Numbered from the stretch's first letter, positions 14,181-20,799 are shown. The stretch is 25,000 bases of DNA from Symbiodinium natans (GCA_905221605.1 CAJNDS010000417.1:80001-105000); one strand, 5' to 3'. A program made the numbers and translations. Notes: generated from the sequence alone by a model not told the origin.

Positions 14181-14268
14181 GAAACATGATTCAAGCACAG
14201 CCCTCAAAACCGACACGCCCTCGAGATGAAGCCCGACTAGCTCTCCTAAACTCCACTTACGAAACAGG
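14181..14268 (+). CDS. Candidate exon with telomere-repeat donor
   Basis: Acceptor CCCCAG ends at 14180, donor GTTTAGGG at 14269. Only one frame is open: QAQPSKPTRPRDEARLALLN and then STYET, phase 1 to 2. Confidence 0.65.
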
Positions 14269-14324
14269 GTTTAGGGTTTTGGGTTTGCTGACGAACGAGG
14301 CCTGCTGCAAAGAAAAAGGTTTAG

Positions 14325-14343
14325 TGCTTATCCGATTGAATTG
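14325..14343 (+). CDS. Candidate micro-exon
   Basis: Acceptor TTTAG ends at 14324, consensus donor GTGAGT at 14344. Reads AYPIEL, phase 2 to 0, joining both sides. Confidence 0.45.
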
Positions 14344-14379
14344 GTGAGTGTACATACGCTTCCTTGCAATTTTTTCATT

Positions 14380-14480
14380 TATCAATAAATATTGAAGTAA
14401 ATTAAATATGCAAATACATATAAATAAATACATATAGATATTAACATATATATATATATTTATTTATATGTTTTTTTTTG
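14380..14480. repeat. AT-rich low-complexity intron segment
   Basis: ATAAATA and TATA runs ending in a poly-T run before the next exon. Confidence 0.9.
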
Positions 14481-14515
14481 GAGGGGGGTCCTTTTGGCAT
14501 TGCTATTCCGCACAG

Positions 14516-14570
14516 CATCAGAACATTTATTCTTCGAATTTTGATGCATCCTCCTCCTATAAGCCCCCTA
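14516..14570 (+). CDS. Candidate exon
   Basis: Acceptor CACAG ends at 14515. Reads HQNIYSSNFDASSSYKPP plus one base. The donor GT at 14571 is the first base of a palindromic element. Confidence 0.6.
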
Positions 14571-14664
14571 GTTCTTAGTAGGGAATGAGAGAATTAGGGC
14601 CCTACGTATCCCCTTTAAGGGATTCTATAGGGTACTCATTCCCTCCTTCCTTACTAAGAACCAG
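14571..14664 (+). mobile_element. Palindromic introner: whole intron bounded by terminal inverted repeats (family B)
   Basis: Starts GTTCTTAGTAGGGAATGAG and ends CTCATTCCCT...TACTAAGAACCAG. The 10-bp ends GTTCTTAGTA/TACTAAGAAC are perfect inverted repeats that include the GT donor, and the end lies 3 nt before the exon. The flanking exons join in phase. A shortened relative is at 21898-21925. Confidence 0.75.
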
Positions 14665-14768
14665 CCAGATCATGTAATGCTTGCTACTTGCTACTTTGTA
14701 ATTATTGCCACCGCGGGATATTTTACAAAGCCACCTTGAGACCACTGACATGCCAGCGCGCGTCCAGG
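14665..14768 (+). CDS. Exon with a Cys cluster
   Basis: Acceptor CCAG ends at 14664. Thirty-four codons if the donor at 14769 is used (or the GT at 14762). Contains CNACYLLLCNYCHRG: C-x2-C-x4-C-x2-C spacing, suggestive of metal binding but too short to assign. Confidence 0.65.
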
Positions 14769-14789
14769 GTTTCGGTTTAGGGCATGTAG

Positions 14790-14890
14790 ACTTCGACGCT
14801 CTGTTGACTTAGACCCCAGCTTCCGCGTAAAGGCTGCAGAAGGGTGTGATCCGCAGCCACGCGGGTTCAAAGAGAGCCTGTTTGCTTTGA
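14790..14890 (+). CDS. Candidate exon with the repeated SVDL motif
   Basis: Acceptor TGTAG ends at 14789. Reads LRRSVDLDPSFRVKAAEG and continues to PRGFKESLFALS before an in-frame TAG at 14889. The donor is unresolved (GT at 14864 or 14875, or a GC). Its 5' part repeats the exon at 6491. Confidence 0.45.
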
Positions 14891-14928
14891 GCTAGCCCCT
14901 GAGGGGTTTAGGCCTTTAGCAAGTGCAG

Positions 14929-14977
14929 CCCGAGGATGACCAGCTGCCGCAGTTTTCTAGAAAGAGGGCCAGTAGGA

Positions 14978-14978
<1 letters not shown>
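14929..14978 (+). CDS. Candidate exon
   Basis: Acceptor GTGCAG ends at 14928, donor GTTAGGG at 14979. Reads PEDDQLPQFSRKRASR; a second frame (PRMTSCRSFLERGPVG) is also open. Confidence 0.45.
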
Positions 14979-15008
<30 letters not shown>

Positions 15009-15055
15009 GGCGTTTAGGGTTTCAGGCTTGTAGAAGGGCCGTGGCCATCGTTTAG

Positions 15056-15099
15056 AAGGTTGGATGCAGAAATCAAGAGCCCTCAAGAAGGATTCCTTT
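15056..15099 (+). CDS. Candidate exon
   Basis: Acceptor TTTAG ends at 15055, donor GTCTAAG at 15100. Reads RLDAEIKSPQEGFL, phase 2 to 1. Confidence 0.5.
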
Positions 15100-15133
15100 G
15101 TCTAAGCGCTTAGTGTTGGGGTTTTTTCGGTAG

Positions 15134-15173
15134 GCCCAAGCTGGCAAGGACAGGCTTGAAGTTCGGTCAAAGC
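15134..15173 (+). CDS. Candidate exon, boundaries uncertain
   Basis: Acceptor GGTAG ends at 15133 (or CAAG at 15140). Reads AQAGKDRLEVRSK with GT donors at 15150, 15155 or 15174. The region 15175-15370 holds a poly-C run and degenerate C-rich units. Confidence 0.35.
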
Positions 15174-15371
15174 GTTGACCTGAAGGCAAGCCCGCCCCCC
15201 CCCCCCGCCCGAAACCCTAACCTAAACTCTACTTAAACCCTTATTAAGTCCTCACCCTCTTAGCCAACTAAGCCGTGACCGAAACCTTATCAAAACCCTC
15301 CCTAGCCCTCATCCCAAGCCCTAAACCCTAATCAAGCCCGGTTGGAGCCGGAATGTGAAATGGCATTCCAG

Positions 15372-15428
15372 TGCTGCTGCTCCGCCGAACCCCGTGAGAG
15401 ACCAGAATACGTCAGGCCGCGGACTAGG
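15372..15428 (+). CDS. Candidate exon
   Basis: Acceptor TTCCAG ends at 15371, donor GTCTGGG at 15429. Reads CCCSAEPRERPEYVRPRTR (phase 0 to 0, joins the next exon). A longer alternative from 15337 reads PGWSRNVKWHSSAAAPPNP. Confidence 0.45.
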
Positions 15429-15532
15429 GTCTGGGGTTCAGGGTTTTGCTTTTGTTTCTGTTTCTGCCTGGGGGGGAGGGGGGGAAGGGGTGTAGGGCTT
15501 GAGGGTCCTTGATCTTCAGCGGATAACCTTAG

Positions 15533-15638
15533 GTTTCTGTTCGACTGGCTGTGGCGCCTAATGAGACCCCAATAAAGCAGGAAGCCTTGTTCGCACGGGG
15601 CTACTGGGAAACGAGCGCTTCATTGCTTCTCTCTAGGG
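15533..15638 (+). CDS. Candidate exon
   Basis: Acceptor CTTAG ends at 15532, donor GTCCTTC at 15639. Thirty-five codons, containing ETPIKQEALFARGYWETSAS, phase 0 to 1. Confidence 0.6.
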
Positions 15639-15743
15639 GTCCTTCGGGCCATTGTGTGTGGGTTTCCTAGCCTGAGCAAAGGCTAAACTCTAAACCCTAA
15701 ACTCTAATCCCTAAACCCTAAACCCCAAACACTTCGCGTGAAG

Positions 15744-15777
15744 CCTGCTGCTGCAGAGAGCGCTTGCAAAAAAAGCC
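15744..15777 (+). CDS. Possible short exon
   Basis: Acceptor GTGAAG ends at 15743, donor GTGAAA at 15778. All three frames are open (LLLQRALAKKA joins the next exon). Confidence 0.3.
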
Positions 15778-15830
15778 GTGAAACCCATAAATGCCCCTGG
15801 GCTCTGGACACTTATCATACTTTGCCATAG

Positions 15831-15899
15831 AAACCTTCGACCACCCTTTCTAATCCTCTGAAGCCTCGGCTTCAAAACCTTTGCAATTTTCAGAAGGAG
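15831..15899 (+). CDS. Candidate exon
   Basis: Acceptor CATAG ends at 15830, donor GTCGGC at 15900. Reads KPSTTLSNPLKPRLQNLCNF and then QKE, phase 0 to 0. Its last bases and the following intron start recur at about 16190. Confidence 0.6.
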
Positions 15900-15916
15900 G
15901 TCGGCTAAGAAAGGAG

Positions 15917-16190
15917 CCCTAAACCCTAAATCTTAAAACCCTAAAACCCTAAAACCCTAAAACCCTAAAACCCTAAAACCCTAAAACCCTAAAACCCTAA
16001 AACCCTAAAACCCTAAAACCCTATAAAACCCTATAAAACCCTAAAACCCTAAAACCCTAAAACCCTAAAGCCCTAAAGCCCTAAAACCCTAAAACCCAAA
16101 AACTCGAAAACCCGAAAACCCTAAATCCTTAAAAAAAGCAACAACACTAAATCCCTAAAACCCTAAAGCCCTAAACCCTAAAAACGCCCC
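15917..16190. repeat. CCCTAAAA octamer array (TTTTAGGG type)
   Basis: About twenty-five units of the 8-bp variant known from green algal telomeres, with CCCTATAAAA and CCCTAAAG variants and a decayed 3' end. Confidence 0.97.
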
Positions 16191-16212
16191 CGGAGGTCGG
16201 TTAAGAAAGTAG

Positions 16213-16350
16213 CCCTAAACCCTAAACCTTAAACCCTAAACCCTAAACCCTAAACCCTAAACCCTAAACCCTAAACCCTAAACCCTAAACCCTAAACCCT
16301 AAACCCTAAACCCTAAACCCTAAACCCTAAACCCTATACCCAAACCCTAA
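16213..16350. repeat. CCCTAAA array, second member of a duplicated block
   Basis: Nearly perfect heptamers. The left flank (GGAGGTCGG.TAAGAAAG.AGCCCTAAAC) repeats 15895-15925 and both arrays end in CTAAAAACGCCCCCGGAGG (16174 and 16355). Confidence 0.97.
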
Positions 16351-16371
16351 CCCCTAAAAACGCCCCCGGAG

Positions 16372-16471
16372 GGCGTCTGGGCCACGGCAGAGCGTCTCCT
16401 CGGCGGGCTCCTCGCCGGGAAGGGCGTCGACGCACCTGGATCCACCGAAGCCCGGGCCAGGACCTTAAGGG
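16372..16471 (+). CDS. Candidate exon with telomere-repeat donor
   Basis: Acceptor CGGAG ends at 16371, donor GTTTAGGG at 16472. Thirty-three codons, with GVWATAERLLGGLLAGKGVD and then APGSTEARARTLR, phase 0 to 1. Its 3' third is duplicated at 16648-16672. Confidence 0.6.
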
Positions 16472-16642
16472 GTTTAGGGCTTAGGGTTTAGGGTTTAGGG
16501 TTTAGGGCTTTAGGGTTTTAGGGGTTTAGGGTTTAGGGTTTAGGGTTTAGGGTTTAGGGTTTAGGGTTTAGGGTTTAGTTGTTTAAGGGTTTAGGGTTTA
16601 GGGTTTAGGGTTCAGTTTAGGGTTTAGTTGTTTTGGGGTTTG
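16472..16642. repeat. TTTAGGG array
   Basis: TTTAGGG with TTTTAGGGG, TTTAGTTG and TTCAG variants. Confidence 0.95.
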
Positions 16643-16647
16643 GGATC

Positions 16648-16905
16648 TGCCGAAGCCAGGGCCAGGACCTTAGGGGCTTTAGAGGGCTTTAGGACTTTAG
16701 GGTTTTTTAGGGGTTTAGGGTTTTAGGGCTTTAGGGCTTTAGTGCTTTAGGGGTCTAGGGCTTTAGGGCTTTAGGGGTTTAGGGTTTTGGGGCTTTAGGG
16801 CTTTAGGGTTTTAGGGTTTAGGGCTTTAGGGTTTAGGGTTTAGGGTTTAGGGCTTTAGGGGTTTAGGGCTTTAGGGTTGTAGGGTTTAGGGTTTAGGGTG
16901 TAATG
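16648..16905. repeat. Exon fragment copy followed by GGGCTTTA array
   Basis: 16648-16680 is a diverged copy of the end of the preceding exon and its donor. It is followed by about 220 bp of GGGCTTTA, GGGGTTTA and TTTAGGG units. Confidence 0.9.
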
Positions 16906-16914
16906 TACGGGTCG

Positions 16915-16990
16915 GAATAATATCCAATAATATTCCCTTATGATCCCTTTATAGTTATACTACAAGGACCCCCCGGAACCCTATTATTTT
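16915..16990. repeat. Palindrome-like element with TATA/CCCTTTATA core
   Basis: ATATTCCCTTATGATCCCTTTATAGT with later GGAACCCTATTA; resembles the cores of the other introner families but no second copy of the whole was found. 16990-17200 shows no convincing exon and a pyrimidine-rich tract at 17165-17190. Confidence 0.4.
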
Positions 16991-17210
16991 TTTTCAGGCT
17001 CCTACACGGGGGGTTGAGGGCAGGTTTTGGGGCTAGGCTTTTGGGCTTTGAGGGCTTCAATGGGTTTAGTGGTATAGGTTTTAGGTTTTAATTCGGGGTT
17101 TGAAGCATTCTTAAAACACAAAAGTGCGCCTAGTTCAAAGTGTGCATTATGTCGTTGTTTATGTTTTTCTTTCTTTCGTTCTCTCTTTCAATCGACGTAA
17201 CAGTCTAAAG

Positions 17211-17293
17211 TTACCTGCGACCTGCACAAGAACAAGAAAGCCTACACCTTTCCTGCGGACTTCTCCGACTGTTTACCGCCTAGAAAAGGCCCA
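17211..17293 (+). CDS. Candidate exon after a pyrimidine tract
   Basis: Acceptor AAAG ends at 17210 (or AACAG at 17203). Reads TCDLHKNKKAYTFPADFSDC and then LPPRKGP. No GT at the end; GA donor at 17294 (GACCCTAAACCC) or GTTTAGG at 17311 with the frame still open. Confidence 0.6.
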
Positions 17294-17432
17294 GACCCTA
17301 AACCCTTAGGGTTTAGGGTTCACGGTTTAGGGGTTAGGGTCTGTTGTGTGTTGGGTTTAGGGTTTAGGCTAGACCCTAAACCCTAACCCTGAGCCCTTAA
17401 CCCTTAAAGACCCCGAACCTCCTCCCACGAAG

Positions 17433-17505
17433 GCGGCACAACATCGGACTTGGGGCGGGAAGCGCATTCGCCCGCACGGTTTCGCAGGCCAAGAAAGCCC
17501 TTCGG
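17433..17505 (+). CDS. Candidate exon
   Basis: Acceptor CGAAG ends at 17432, donor GTTGCTC at 17506. Twenty-four codons, AAQHRTWGGKRIRPHGFAGQ and then ESPS, phase 0 to 1. Confidence 0.5.
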
Positions 17506-17548
17506 GTTGCTCCCTAAATCGAAAGCTAAACCCTCAACCCTACTTTAG

Positions 17549-17568
17549 GAGCGTTTTATGAAACACTA
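17549..17568 (+). CDS. Possible micro-exon
   Basis: Acceptor CTTTAG ends at 17548; reads AFYETL, phase 1 to 0 with a GC donor at 17569. CCCTAAA units (17575-17635) follow. Confidence 0.3.
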
Positions 17569-17646
17569 GCACCTTACCCTAAACCCTAAGCCCTAAACTC
17601 TAAGCCCTAAGCCCTAAACCTTAAACCCTAAACCCTACTTACTAAG

Positions 17647-17690
17647 TCAAAAGGGCTTCCAAGTGAGGCTGAGTTTGCAGGGCTCTAAGG
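17647..17690 (+). CDS. Candidate exon
   Basis: Acceptor CTAAG ends at 17646. Reads QKGFQVRLSLQGSK. The donor GTAGCTAC at 17691 is inside the left arm of a palindrome. Confidence 0.45.
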
Positions 17691-17832
17691 GTAGCTACAT
17701 GGTCCCGCAATAATGGTCCCCTACCTTCTTCAAGGGTTCTAAAGTATGGGCCCTTGGCTACTGTAGGGTATAGAAGGGGGATCTAAGGGATCCCCGTTTA
17801 AGGGGCCGCATGAAGGGACCATGGAACTACCC
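17689..17832. mobile_element. Palindromic introner-like element
   Basis: Ends GGGTAG(CTAC)ATGGTCCC and GGGACCATGG(AA)CTACCC, with inner arms such as CCCCTACCTTCT and GTATAGAAGGGGGA. The inferred donor lies at its left edge. Confidence 0.7.
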
Positions 17833-17838
17833 TCGGAT

Positions 17839-17917
17839 TCTAAACCCTAAACCCTCAACCCTAAACTCTAAGCCCTAAACCCTAAACCCTAAACCCTAAA
17901 CCCTAAACCCTAAACCT
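17839..17917. repeat. CCCTAAA array
   Basis: C-rich units up to a possible 15-nt exon at 17942-17956; a further array lies at 18045-18100. Confidence 0.95.
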
Positions 17918-18008
17918 TTCGAAGGGTTGCAGGGGTTGCAGGGCAGCAGTCGGCTAGTGGGAGCCTCGGGTCGTTCTTTCTATTTGTTGTTTGGAGGGGG
18001 AGTTCGAG

Positions 18009-18030
18009 GCTTGAAGAGCGTGAAATGTTG
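18009..18030 (+). CDS. Possible short exon
   Basis: Acceptor TCGAG ends at 18008, donor GTTAGGGG at 18031. Reads LEEREML, phase 2 to 0. Confidence 0.4.
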
Positions 18031-18130
18031 GTTAGGGGTTTTACCCTAAACCCTAAACCCTGAAACCCTAAACCCTAAACCCTAAACCCTAAACCCTAAT
18101 TTAGGGCTTAGGGTTGCAAATATTCGATAG

Positions 18131-18180
18131 GCTGCACGTGCTGTGGGTGGGTCTAAGAATCAACCAGTTCAACAAGCTGG
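18131..18180 (+). CDS. Candidate exon, frame uncertain
   Basis: Acceptor GATAG ends at 18130, donor GTAGGCC at 18181. LHVLWVGLRINQFNKL joins the next exon; AARAVGGSKNQPVQQA joins the previous one. Confidence 0.45.
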
Positions 18181-18232
18181 GTAGGCCCTTGGGGTGTTTT
18201 TTCAAAGGGTTCTAAGGGCCATTTCTATAAAG

Positions 18233-18381
18233 ACGGACAGCTTTGGAAACAGTTGCACGAGAAGCTATGCTGTTGGGGGAGCTCATGGCGGTGGTTTGTG
18301 TTGGGGGTTTTCGGTCGCGCTCTTGACCCTATGTCCATCGTTGATTCATTCCATGGCATTATTGTGGAGACAGTGGACTGC
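18233..18381 (+). CDS. Long candidate exon
   Basis: Acceptor AAAG ends at 18232, donor GTAAAAG at 18382. Forty-nine codons, with GQLWKQLHEKLCCWGSSWRW at the start and SFHGIIVETVDC at the end, phase 1 to 0. An opposite-strand ORF overlaps it and is taken as a shadow. Confidence 0.6.
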
Positions 18382-18489
18382 GTAAAAGGGCCTTGTGGAT
18401 CTTCCGCCTGACATCTCATGCATGCGTGTTGCACGTGCTTAACTTGGTTGTCCCTGAAAGCTGAGTCCTTATACTTCCAAAGAATCAAG

Positions 18490-18557
18490 ATCCCAACACC
18501 ATTTTGCACTTCAAATGACTCAAACGGCAGTTCGCGCATCCACCTGAACAGACTGTT
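18490..18557 (+). CDS. Candidate exon ending at an introner
   Basis: Acceptor TCAAG ends at 18489. Reads IPTPFCTSNDSNGSSRIHLN and then RL. The donor GTCTAC at 18558 is the left end of introner C; phase 0 to 2. Confidence 0.6.
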
Positions 18558-18703
18558 GTCTACTATTTGCTTAAGAACCATCAAAAATCTGAAACATATT
18601 CTTGCTGGGCAGGGCTATCTATATATGCATATATCTCTATTTGTGTATGTATATTTATGGCTTATGATTTTGCTTTTTGTTGGTGCTCTTAAGCAATAGT
18701 GGG
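18558..18703 (+). mobile_element. Introner-like element, family C copy 3
   Basis: Left end CTACTATTTGCTTAAGAACC and right end CTCTTAAGCAATAGTGG are inverted repeats. Insertion and intron start coincide; the acceptor CCAG is 17 nt past the right end. Related copies at 3129 (inverted) and 6250. Confidence 0.75.
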
Positions 18704-18720
18704 TTGTGGTAGCTGGCCAG

Positions 18721-18797
18721 GAGGACCCCGCGCAGCCTCCGCCATCAGGTCCAACAGGTCTTGCACAGGCGGGTGTCTCCTTGCCACCCTAATAGGA
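18721..18797 (+). CDS. Candidate exon
   Basis: Acceptor GGCCAG ends at 18720; donor GTTCAGGG at 18798 starts a telomere-like array. Twenty-five codons with RTPRSLRHQVQQVLHRRVSP; phase 2 to 1. Confidence 0.6.
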
Positions 18798-18892
18798 GTT
18801 CAGGGTTTAGGGTTTAGGGTGTAGGGTTTAGGGTTTAGGGTTTAGGGTTTAGTGTTTAGTGTTTAGGGTTTCGGGTTTCGGGTTTACGGGGA
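18798..18892. repeat. TTTAGGG array with TTTAGTG and TTTCGGG variants
   Basis: Begins at the inferred donor. Confidence 0.95.
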
Positions 18893-18903
18893 CCCAGAGT
18901 AGG

Positions 18904-18981
18904 CCCTTATTCCCTGTTTCTTAAGGGGAGGTTTCCTGATAATCCCCTTTAAACCAAGAAGGGTACCCTTCATATTCTTAG
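18904..18981 (+). mobile_element. Introner-like element, family D copy 2
   Basis: Diverged copy of 13969-14049 ending in TTCTTAG, an acceptor-like end as in copy 1. Confidence 0.65.
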
Positions 18982-19015
18982 GTTACTAGGACAGGTTCTC
19001 CTCAATCTTAAGCAG

Positions 19016-19040
19016 AGTTCCAGCAGCTTCGGGATTTAGG
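19016..19040 (+). CDS. Possible short exon
   Basis: Acceptor AGCAG ends at 19015, donor GTTCAGC at 19041. Reads FQQLRDL, phase 1 to 2. A second small candidate lies at 19121-19138. Confidence 0.35.
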
Positions 19041-19162
19041 GTTCAGCGTTGGAGGGTTTAGTGTTTAGGGTCTAGGGTCTAGGGTTGAGTGTCACTCCCA
19101 GGCATGTCCCAAGCTCCTAGTTCACAACAGGGATCCGAGTGTCACTCTCACACGTCTGAAAG

Positions 19163-19934
19163 ATATGAGAATCGATGTCCACTCTTCACCCGAAACCCTT
19201 GAGAAGCCCTCTAAACCCTCGTTAACCCTTAACCCTATACAATTAGGGTTTGCGGGTTTAGGGTTTAGGATTTAGGTTTAGGTTTTAGGGTTTAGGATTT
19301 AGGGTTTAGGGTTTAGGAAACCGAAACCCCACAAGCCCAAAGCCCTTGAAGCCCCTGTAGACCCCAAAAGCCTTGTTGGACCCTGGACCCTATGTTCCCT
19401 ATAAGCCTCCTAAGCCTTATCAACCTTAAACCCTAATCTTCTGAAACCTTAGGGTTTCAGGTTCAATGTCTACGTTTTTGGGCTCAGGGTTGAACCCGGT
19501 AAGCCCCATGAGCCCTTCTAAGCCCTAAAGATCTTGAAGCCTAAACCGTCAACCTTGGAAGCCCTCTCTCAACCCCTGAGCCCTGTAAGCCCTATAGACC
19601 CTGCAAACCCTTTGTATCTGAAACCCGAACCTTAAACCGTGTAAGTTGTGATGCTCCCCCTTCTACTAGCAGCCCTTGATAGGGATTATACTACCCCCTA
19701 ATATACAATCCCCCTTAAGGACTGTTAGTATAAGGGTGAACATCCCAACCCGTAAGCCTTCCAAACACCTTCCCCCTAAACCCTCAACCCTAAACCCTAA
19801 ACCCTAAGCCCTCATAAACCCTAAACCCTAAACCCTAAACCCTAAACCCTAAACCCTAAACCCCAAACCCCTAAACCCCTAAACCCTAAACCCTAAACCC
19901 TATAAACCCTAAACCCCATTCCCTGGTTTTCGAG
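19163..19934. repeat. Degenerate telomere-like region, no convincing exon
   Basis: Short TTTAGGG (19250-19317) and CCCTAAA (19775-19918) arrays with decayed variants such as AAGCCC between. A hairpin-like element at 19672-19748 carries GATTATACTA...TTAGTATAAG. One short open stretch at 19165-19220 (RIDVHSSPETLEKP) is not assigned. Confidence 0.7.
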
Positions 19935-20029
19935 GATGGCGGCACCGGGGGCACCGCGCAGCCGTCACCTGCCGAACCTCCGCACGCGAAGCCGGCTGGG
20001 AGTGGATCGCAGGGGTGCCCTGGAGCAGC
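19935..20029 (+). CDS. Candidate exon, frame unresolved
   Basis: Acceptor TCGAG ends at 19934, donor GTTTAGGG at 20030. GC-rich and open in all three frames (for example MAAPGAPRSRHLPNLRTRSR). Confidence 0.4.
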
Positions 20030-20120
20030 GTTTAGGGTTGAGGGTTTAGGGTTGAGGGTTGAGGGTTTATTTAGGGTTGGGGCTTTAGGGTTGAAAGTTG
20101 AGGGTTTAGGGTTTAGGCTT
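20030..20120. repeat. TTTAGGG/TTGAGGG array
   Basis: Starts at the donor; alternating TTTAGGG and TTGAGGG units. Confidence 0.9.
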
Positions 20121-20188
20121 TAGGCTGTATTTGTTGTTGCCTTTTTTTGTTTCGGGGAGGGGGCATGGGGGGAAAGCTCGATTCTCAG

Positions 20189-20250
20189 GAGCGAGCCCGA
20201 CCCCCCAAGCACCGGCAAGACGAGCAAGACACACGACACGCGTCCCGGCA
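20189..20250 (+). CDS. Candidate exon
   Basis: Acceptor CTCAG ends at 20188, donor GTCAAATT at 20251. Reads ERARPPKHRQDEQDTRHASR, phase 0 to 2; strongly charged. Confidence 0.5.
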
Positions 20251-20430
20251 GTCAAATTCGGGTTTTATAGTAGTGTTTAAGTAGGGCTGACGGGGTTTAT
20301 AGGGTTGAATGCGTTTATGGTGCTTATTTACGTATAGGGCGTTCAGGTTTTGGGGTTATATACAGGGTTTCGAGAAGGCCCCGTTGTTTGTTTGAGACCT
20401 TCACAACGTTTAACTAGATTATTCCCTCAG

Positions 20431-20482
20431 AATCCCGGCATACTTGTGATTTGAACTCGCCATCGGGCGATCATGGACGGAG
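20431..20482 (+). CDS. Candidate exon
   Basis: Acceptor CTCAG ends at 20430, donor GTCTTT at 20483. Reads SRHTCDLNSPSGDHGR, phase 1 to 2. Confidence 0.45.
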
Positions 20483-20502
20483 GTCTTTAATCCTGCGGGA
20501 AG

Positions 20503-20577
20503 CTACCTTAAGGACGCCCTTCTTCTAGCTGTTAGCGTGCCTAAGGGCACAGAATGTGCTGGGTTCAGGGATTCCAT
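20503..20577 (+). CDS. Candidate exon flanked by very short gaps
   Basis: Acceptor GGAAG ends at 20502, donor GTAAGC at 20578. Reads YLKDALLLAVSVPKGTECAG and then FRDS, in phase with both sides, but the gaps are only 20 and 18 nt. Confidence 0.5.
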
Positions 20578-20595
20578 GTAAGCTGAGACAAACAG

Positions 20596-20649
20596 AGTGG
20601 AAGCCACGCCGCAATTTTCAACTCTCAATCTGCAAGATGAGGCTCTAAT
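20596..20649 (+). CDS. Candidate exon flanked by very short gaps
   Basis: Acceptor AACAG ends at 20595, donor GTTCAT at 20650. Reads VEATPQFSTLNLQDEAL, phase 2 to 2. Confidence 0.45.
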
Positions 20650-20677
20650 GTTCATAATCTCTCTTACGTTTACATAG

Positions 20678-20700
20678 ATCTGCGGACCGTGCTATGCTAG
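20678..20700 (+). CDS. Possible micro-exon
   Basis: Acceptor CATAG ends at 20677, donor GTTCATG at 20701. Reads SADRAML, phase 2 to 1; flanking gaps are 28 and 27 nt. Confidence 0.35.
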
Positions 20701-20727
20701 GTTCATGGGCCATTTGCTCAGCCTAAG

Positions 20728-20799
20728 TTCAGCTGAGGCAAGATGGCGTAAACCAGCTGATGCCTTTCAAGCGGCAGCCGCTTGGCCGCGAAATGCGGG
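20728..20799 (+). CDS. Candidate exon
   Basis: Acceptor CTAAG ends at 20727, donor GTGGCC at 20800. Reads QLRQDGVNQLMPFKRQPLGR and then EMR, phase 1 to 1. A second frame (AEARWRKPADAFQAAAAW) is open from 20722. Confidence 0.45.

Noticed and set aside
18225-18584. 119-residue minus-strand ORF
   Set aside because: It overlaps two plus-strand segments (18233-18381 and 18490-18557) that have splice sites and matching phases; its composition is unremarkable.
20440-20480. tRNA-like B-box on the minus strand (GAGTTCAAATC)
   Set aside because: No matching A-box, acceptor stem or anticodon arm could be formed around it.
20705-20730. Relic of the dinoflagellate spliced leader (CCATTTGCTCAGCC similar to CCATTTTGGCTCAAG)
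   Set aside because: Too many mismatches and no adjacent donor or Sm-like site.
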